Positions 58,641 to 64,000 of a stretch of 64,000 nucleotides of DNA are shown here, piece by piece. Position 1 is the stretch's first letter; each line of letters opens with the position of its first letter. A program made the translations under genes and the position numbers. This DNA comes from Diphasiastrum complanatum (taxonomy: Eukaryota > Streptophyta > Lycopodiopsida > Lycopodiales > Lycopodiaceae), in contig CM055109.1 in NCBI GenBank assembly GCA_029204225.1, positions 48,368,597 to 48,432,596 of the forward strand, in the 5' to 3' direction. The notes beneath the pieces are model-generated. The model searched no databases, was not told the DNA's origin, and saw only the letters and a list, made by a program, of their open reading frames with translations.

Positions 58641-59084
58641 ACTTTAAATTTTCAACTATACATAAGGACAAATTTGATCCTACACTTGAATGTCCCCTCT
58701 CATAGCTATTTTCACCACATATTGGTGGTTACTTGGTACGGTTGCGACTTTGAGTCTCTGAACCAATTTGAGATTCAAAAAGTTAAGAGTTCAACCATCA
58801 TCAAACAAAAATTTCATCGCTTGTCTTCAGTGAACCCATTCATAAGACCAAAAAACAACTGTATTAAAACAACAATCCTCACAACTTACCATTTGTAACA
58901 GGCACGTAAACACAAGGAATTTTAGAACTACCTAGTGCCTGGAAAGAATGAGGCCTCCTAACAACTTCTTTTCTTTGAAGTGTTGTTTTGTTGCACCTTG
59001 CTTTTTCCATGCTTGCACATGGATGTTGCCAAAAATTTGGCGAATTGCACGACTTGTTCGAGCATCTGAGGTTGGTTGCATGGA
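58641..59084. other. No confident feature
   Basis: The minus strand at 59080-58935 reads TSRAIRQIFGNIHVQAWKKQ and KQHFKEKKLLGG, possibly gypsy gag debris continuing the element at 56660-58640. The match is too weak to call. Confidence 0.35.
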
Positions 59085-59256
59085 ACCTCCAACCGACAGT
59101 CTTTCAATAGGCCCCAAATAAATTGTAGTTGGATCAAATAAGGGTCTACCTTGGAGGCACAGCCATGTGCGACCAAGGTATGCTCTATAGAGGAAATGTC
59201 TGATATAATTGTGAGTACCCGATGGGAGGTCCATGATAGTTATGCCAAAAGTATCC

Positions 59257-59262
<6 letters not shown>
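59085..59262 (-). pseudogene. LINE-4: ORF2 post-RT fragment into which LINE-2 inserted
   Basis: The minus strand reads LDTFGITIMDLPSGTHNYIR, then HFLYRAYLGRTW and IYLGPIERLSV. It is homologous to LINE-2's own LQTWGLSALDLPNGTHAYIR, QQIYRSYIRTIW block at about 60275-60180. It begins exactly where the (CT)n tail of LINE-2 ends. Confidence 0.7.

Positions 59263-59298
<36 letters not shown>
59261..59298. repeat. (GA)n tract, 3' tail of LINE-2
   Basis: Pure GA on the plus strand, (CT)n on the LINE sense strand, preceded in sense by AATTCTAATTCTAATTCT and the TTAATAATAAT segment. Confidence 0.95.
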
Positions 59299-59301
<3 letters not shown>

Positions 59302-59536
59302 AGAATTAGAATTATTATTATTAACGTCTTTTGGTGCCCAGGGGCACATAAGACAAAAGAGAGTACAAAATGTGAGAAGCATTGTCCGCATAAGGACTTA
59401 TTTACCAATGAAAAGACAGTAAAAACTAAAACTAAAATATCGATCTCTCTGTCTCTAAGAGAAAAAGTATCCAAGCTTGACCACCAGCTGGTGAGGGTAC
59501 AAAGCAAGAGCTTAACCACCTGCTCCGCGGAGGAAA

Positions 59537-62500
59537 CTAGCTACGAGCAAGCCGAAAGTAATGAGTGATGGTAGTAGTGGGTCGTGATGTAGGCTGGTGG
59601 GAGGCGTATGAAGATCTAGTAGCACTGGATCGAGCCGAAACTCTCTGTGTCTTCGATCTTCGGACGGGGACGTCAAAATCCGCAACCGAAATATCCACTC
59701 TGTCTCGCTTCTGGAAGAACTGAGTAATGTGAGCCTGACTGGAATCCATATCTGAGAGCGTAGGTAGAAGTGAAGCTCGTAAAATATACATCTCTCTCAA
59801 AAGAAGACCACACATCTAGCATCTGGATACTCGAGGAAGGAGCTCAACGTGAGGGGAATATCTCGGTATAAACAATGGTATCGTCCTCTAATCTCATAGT
59901 ATACTGGGCAGCGAAAGATGAAATGAAACTCATCTTCCACCTCCTGAAGAGAACAAAGCTGACATATCCGCTGCAATCTGGGAGTGTCTGTGTATCTACC
60001 TGTCTCGATAGCAAGCTGATGAGAAGAGACTCGAAGCTGTCCTATACGATATCTCAGACCAAAAGATAGCGTCTGTGTAAGATAAACTGGAAGAATAGGC
60101 AAGCCCGAAACGTCCAGCCGTAAAAGATGTGTGCCATAATAATGTAGCTTGACCCTATCTGGATCAGGATGTGACCATATAGTGCGTATGTAGCTCCGGT
60201 AGATCTGCTGTCTGATATAAGCATGGGTTCCATTCGGAAGATCAAGTGCGGATAAACCCCAAGTCTGAAGAAGGGCTGAGACACTGCGATACCAAGAGTG
60301 CTTGGCTCCCTGATCTGCAAGGGTACAAGATGAAGTGAGAGCAGCAACAATGTATCTGGAGGTATCTAGATCTGATACCCTGTGAAGAAAGGTGATGATC
60401 TGAAACATAGCACCAACAACTAATGGAGGAGAAGCAAACTCGGCTAGTATGATATCATGTGGTACTGAGGGCTTAGCCCGAATTTATCCTACTGAGCATG
60501 AGAATCTGGATACGAGTAAGATCTCTCCATGTATCGCGTGATAAATCAGGGCACCAAGTCTCAGACGAATATAGCACAACTGGGGGAGACAGTAGCAGAA
60601 AATAGTAGGCATCTGGTAGCAGGATCCTGCACATAATAAGTAGAGCAAAATCTCTCCATATGCACAAGAGCGGTATGCCCCTTGCGGAGCCTGGCGGGTG
60701 GCTGCTGGTCGAAAAGTGAGTAGCGGACCAGAGAAAAGAACTCCCAAATAGGTGTAGGAGGTCACGATCTCAATCGGTAGCCCGTCATAATAGAAAATCC
60801 ATCTCTCATATGCTGTCTGTTGGTGTTAAACACCATAATCTTAGTCTTCTTAAGGTTAACCGTCAATCCCCAACGCTGGCAAAAGTGATGTAAAGCAGAA
60901 AGGGTGACTCTGTAAACCAGCTGGCAGAGGATGAGAGGAGAACCCACATCATCAGCGTACAAGAGAATGGGGATAATAATGTCTGCTAGGGGACAGCCCT
61001 CTCCACCTTCCTCGCGAATAATCCGCTCGAGGTCATCTATATATAGTGCAAAAAGAGTGGGGTGATAAGGGGCAACCCTGCTTCACCCCAATGGTAGAAT
61101 GTATCTGTGAGGACCAGCCACTACCATCTCTGAAACGTGCCAAGACTCGCTCATATAAAGTAATGATCGCAGCAATAGTATCCTCTGAAAAGCCAAGTGA
61201 AGACAGTCTCTGGAAAAGAAGATGTCGTGGAACAGAGTCAAAAGCTTTGCGAAAATCCACAAAGCAACAGTAAATTCTCTGTTTCCGATGTCGAGCCTCC
61301 TCAATAATGCATCTCAAAATGAAGATCTGGTCTGAAGTAGAATATCCCGGTCTGAAACCAGCTTGACCCATAGCGTGTAAACCCTCAGTTTCAGGCAAAA
61401 GATCCAGTGACTGTCTGTAGTATAGAGCCATATATCTTAGCTAGAGTGTGGCCAATCATAATGGTGCGGTAGTTTCCTACATTCATGGGATCACCTGCCT
61501 TGAGGATGGGGTGAAGGATATTAGTACACCAAGCCGTAGGAAAACCAGAAGTAACAGCTGTGTTAAAAACATGAGCAATGTAAGGGGAGATGAGATGTGC
61601 TACGGGCTTTAGGAAGTCTACACTTAAGGAGTCATAGTCAGTGGCTTTATTTAGTTTGGCATGTTTAATGGCGTTTTCAACCATGTCAGGGGTGAAAAGT
61701 GAGCAGTGGTCAGGTCTCGGTGAGAGTGAGGTAGGAGGAGAGTCCGTGGTATATAACTCCGTGGCATACTCGATCCAGGATTCGATGGCTATGGGGGCCA
61801 ATGTTGAAGAGTGTCTGGTGAAATGTTTCCCAGAAAAAAGAGGAGGGAGGGTGAATCTAAAGAGTTGATCATTTTTTGGCAGAGTGATTGTAGGTACTTG
61901 ATCTTCTTTGTTCTGGTGGTTCTATGATATTCTTTCTGGCATTGTTTGAGTGTGGCAGGGGAGTGTGACCTGGCATATGTCACATGATTGTGAAGAGAGC
62001 GGCATTCTGCATCATACCATCTGTTGTGAACACTTCTGTGAGATGATGTCGTTTTGGTGGGGAAGGATGAGGAAGCAGCAGCTAAGAGGGATGTAGAGAG
62101 AAAAGTGGCTTGCTGGTCAATTGGTGCCATGAACGGGAAGTTAGCGAGTAGTTGGGGATAAGATTGTGGTGTAATTAGTGAATCCAGATTGGGTGAAAGG
62201 AATACGTTTATGAGTGGGAAGAGAGCAAGAAATTTTGCAAAGAAGAGGTTATGTGACCAAGTGAGATGTGTAAGAGTGAGTGATCGGAAATGGTAGGGGG
62301 TGTGATGGAGAAATCAGAAATGTGAGAGATCAAAGCAGGTGATCCAATGAAGTAGTCGACCACACTATGTCCTCCACCATGAGGATAGCATGTATATGCT
62401 GATGAGGAAGGCCACTGTGTGAGGCCATTCAAAATGGCAAGAGCGTGTGTCTCTGCTAGAGTGATCAACTGCTCCCCGAAAGATGTAGCTGGAGTGTCTG

Positions 62501-63051
62501 CATCCTGTGATACCCGATCTAGCCCCATATCCAAAGGGTAAAGCCTGAGAAGATCCGTAGCTGCATGAAATTCGGTTTGTCTAGAGCTTGTGCGGGCGTT
62601 GAAATCACCTGCTAGTAAAATGGAACCCTGCTGAGAAAAGATAGCAATATCATCTGAGAGAGCCTGAAAAGGGTCCCCGCCAAACTCAGCAAACACTGAG
62701 GTCTGTGGAGGCAAAATAGCATACAGCTATATAGATGTCCTGAGGTAATCCCAATAGTGAGCCAATAATGTGTAACCAAATATAGCGAGCGTATGGATCT
62801 TGTTTAACCATCTGAACTGTGGTGTCTCTGTATAAACAAGCTACTCCTCCAGATCCTCGACAAGTTTTTCCCCTAACAAATGGACGAAAAGCAGAATGCC
62901 AAGAGTACTCCTGTATATTTGGAAGAGGATGATATAAGGACTCATGAGTTTCAGCCAACAACAAAATGTCGCATTTTCTAATAAAATCAGCAAAGTCTCC
63001 GGCTGATGACGAAGATAAAAAACCATTACAATTCCAGAAGCCAAGTCTCAA
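59537..63051 (-). pseudogene. LINE-2 ORF2: APE-type endonuclease, RT, zinc finger, C-terminal tail
   Basis: The endonuclease (63051-62208) has MRLGFWNCNGF, ILLLAETHES, RGSGGVACLYRD, ILLAGDFNARTSSRQTEF and ISDHSLLHISLG. The RT has LNKATDYDSLSVDFLKPVAH and NYRTIMIGHTLAKIYGSIL (61801-61440), then QAGFRPGYSTSDQIFILRCI, FVDFRKAFDSVPRHLLFQRL and GVKQGCPLSP (61380-61070). The catalytic YADD is at 60959-60948. Post-RT are VLYSSETWCPDL (about 60585) and the segment 60408-59797, with QLRVSSHQLAIETGRYTDTP and CQLCSLQEVEDEFHFIFRC (CCHC finger). The last frame (59815-59537) ends in a basic tail with QAHITQFFQKR. About six frameshifts separate these blocks. Confidence 0.88.
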
Positions 63052-63170
63052 ATTGGTAGGGGATCTCGGGTAGCTTCTATATCCGGGGGCCCCTAGTTCC
63101 TATTGGTGGAAGGTCGAAAAATCTCGTTTCCCGTCAATAAAAAACAACCCTTTGCCCTTTCTCTTTCGCT

Positions 63171-63919
63171 TCAAGGATAATCTTTTTTTCTTGCCAACCA
63201 TTGAGTATTTGTTAAGTCATCATCCATATAAATGAAAGTACCTTTAAAGCTTTGCCCTAAGCCGAAGGGCAGCATTGCGTTGTGAAAGCGAGCGGAACTT
63301 GATAAACAAAACATTGTCATCAATTTACTGCGCCAAGCAGTATCAAAACCGTCAGCCACATGAGTTAACTTGGAAATGAGCAAATCCGTAGCTTCTTCCA
63401 ACGGTTTTCCACCATTGGCAATGCCTCTTACTCTAATGTTAAAGGCTTTTTTGGCCCTTCTGGCTTGTTCACCCAAACTGTCTCCAAATCGTTTTCCTTC
63501 GGAAAAGATGAAATCTGAGAGTGATTACCTTGCTTAAGGATCGATGTCGTTTCTTCAACCTGTTTGCGAGTGATGAGAGTTTGCTGCCCATATCACCCGG
63601 TTTGAAGAGTGCTGCCCACGTTTTCGTCTCCTCGACTTGTTTCTCCAAGCTATTGATCTTGTTGGAAGTCTCCTCCAAGGCACTTTTTTCTGCAATTCGT
63701 TGCTTAAGATATATATTTTCTTGCTCAAGCTGCTCCACACGTTCCGTGACACCAAAAAAGATCCTTAGCTAACTTGCTATTTTCAGCTTCAAAGAGGTGT
63801 AGTTGTTTCTTAAGTCCAAGAATTTCTTGCCGGATAAAACTAAGATCATAAGCAAAAAGACTTTCGGTAGGTTTGGAAGGAGTGTAGTCAATGGCAGCCA
63901 TGTTGATAGTTTCTGTCAC
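63171..63919 (-). pseudogene. LINE-2 ORF1 (coiled-coil nucleic-acid-binding protein), frameshifted
   Basis: It starts MTETINMAAIDYTPSKPTES (63919). A leucine-rich coiled coil follows: LGLKKQLHLFEAENSKLAKD, QLEQENIYLKQRIAEK and NKINSLEKQVEETKTWAALF. It ends in KAFNIRVRGIANGGKPLEEA and TFIYMDDDLTNTQWLARKKD. Frameshifts occur at about 63750 (in a run of A) and about 63490. This layout is that of plant LINE ORF1 proteins. Confidence 0.8.
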
Positions 63920-64000
63920 CGAAGACGGGCTCCTCCATCACTACCGGTGATGGGGGGGGTGTCCAACAGGGAGGGGGGGTGTTAAGAACACCCTCCTTTT

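Larger units (their letters stand above)
59262..63959 (-). mobile_element. LINE-2: near full-length non-LTR retrotransposon with ORF1 and ORF2
   Basis: Minus-strand order is a G/C-rich 5' end (about 63998-63920), then ORF1 (63919-63171) and ORF2 (63051-59537: endonuclease, RT, CCHC-type zinc finger, C-terminal tail). After them come a roughly 240-base 3' UTR, a terminal hairpin (59347-59334) and the (CT)n tail. All domains are present but both ORFs carry several frameshifts, so it is not functional as shown. Confidence 0.88.

Overview
The window is nuclear DNA from a land plant with a large, repeat-rich genome. Two conserved, intron-containing plant genes face each other convergently, separated and invaded by transposable elements. 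These include Ty1/copia elements, a Ty3/gypsy remnant, several LINEs of one lineage, a hAT-like non-autonomous DNA transposon and a probable Penelope-like reverse transcriptase. The Penelope-like remnant and the LINE type hint at a fern, lycophyte or gymnosperm rather than a typical angiosperm. That is an inference, and the sequence alone does not fix the species.

Layout. 1-6845 (+): the 3' seven exons of a DCN1-like (DCUN1 domain) cullin-neddylation gene. Its introns hold a LINE 3' tail (about 47-236), an 815-bp hAT-like element with an 8-bp target duplication (584-1398), and copia debris (2760-5200). 6846-10974: no recognisable gene. 11054-22299 (+): decayed copia element A, split at 13768-19590 by the younger, minus-strand copia element B, which keeps both LTRs, its primer binding site and a 5-bp target duplication. 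22300-26373 (-): decayed copia element G with a 23-base poly-C tract at its polypurine tract. 27476-28143: a possible LTR. 28640-29490 (+): Penelope-like RT remnant ending at a (TC)73 tract.

29699-43534 is a mosaic bounded by two inverted copies (F) of a roughly 690-bp repeat carrying a regularly spaced TCCATCGCT motif. Between them lies a young, apparently intact copia element C (31242-37547, one 1326-aa polyprotein), flanked on both sides by near-identical 852-bp direct repeats (R), followed by older copia debris E. 45773-56068 (-): the 3' nine exons of importin-4 (IMB4/IPO4 type). One 7.66-kb intron appears to use a GC donor and contains a LINE, which itself carries a second copy of the hAT-like element. 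56660-58640 (-): Ty3/gypsy debris. 59085-63959 (-): a LINE with ORF1 and ORF2, nearly full length but frameshifted, inserted into an older LINE fragment.

Only the DCN1-like gene and importin-4 look like host genes; both are cut by the window or by insertions at their 5' sides. Everything else coding is transposon-derived. Of the elements, only copia C looks potentially autonomous. The nesting gives a relative order: A before B; LINE-4 before LINE-2; importin-4 intron before LINE-1 before hAT copy 2.
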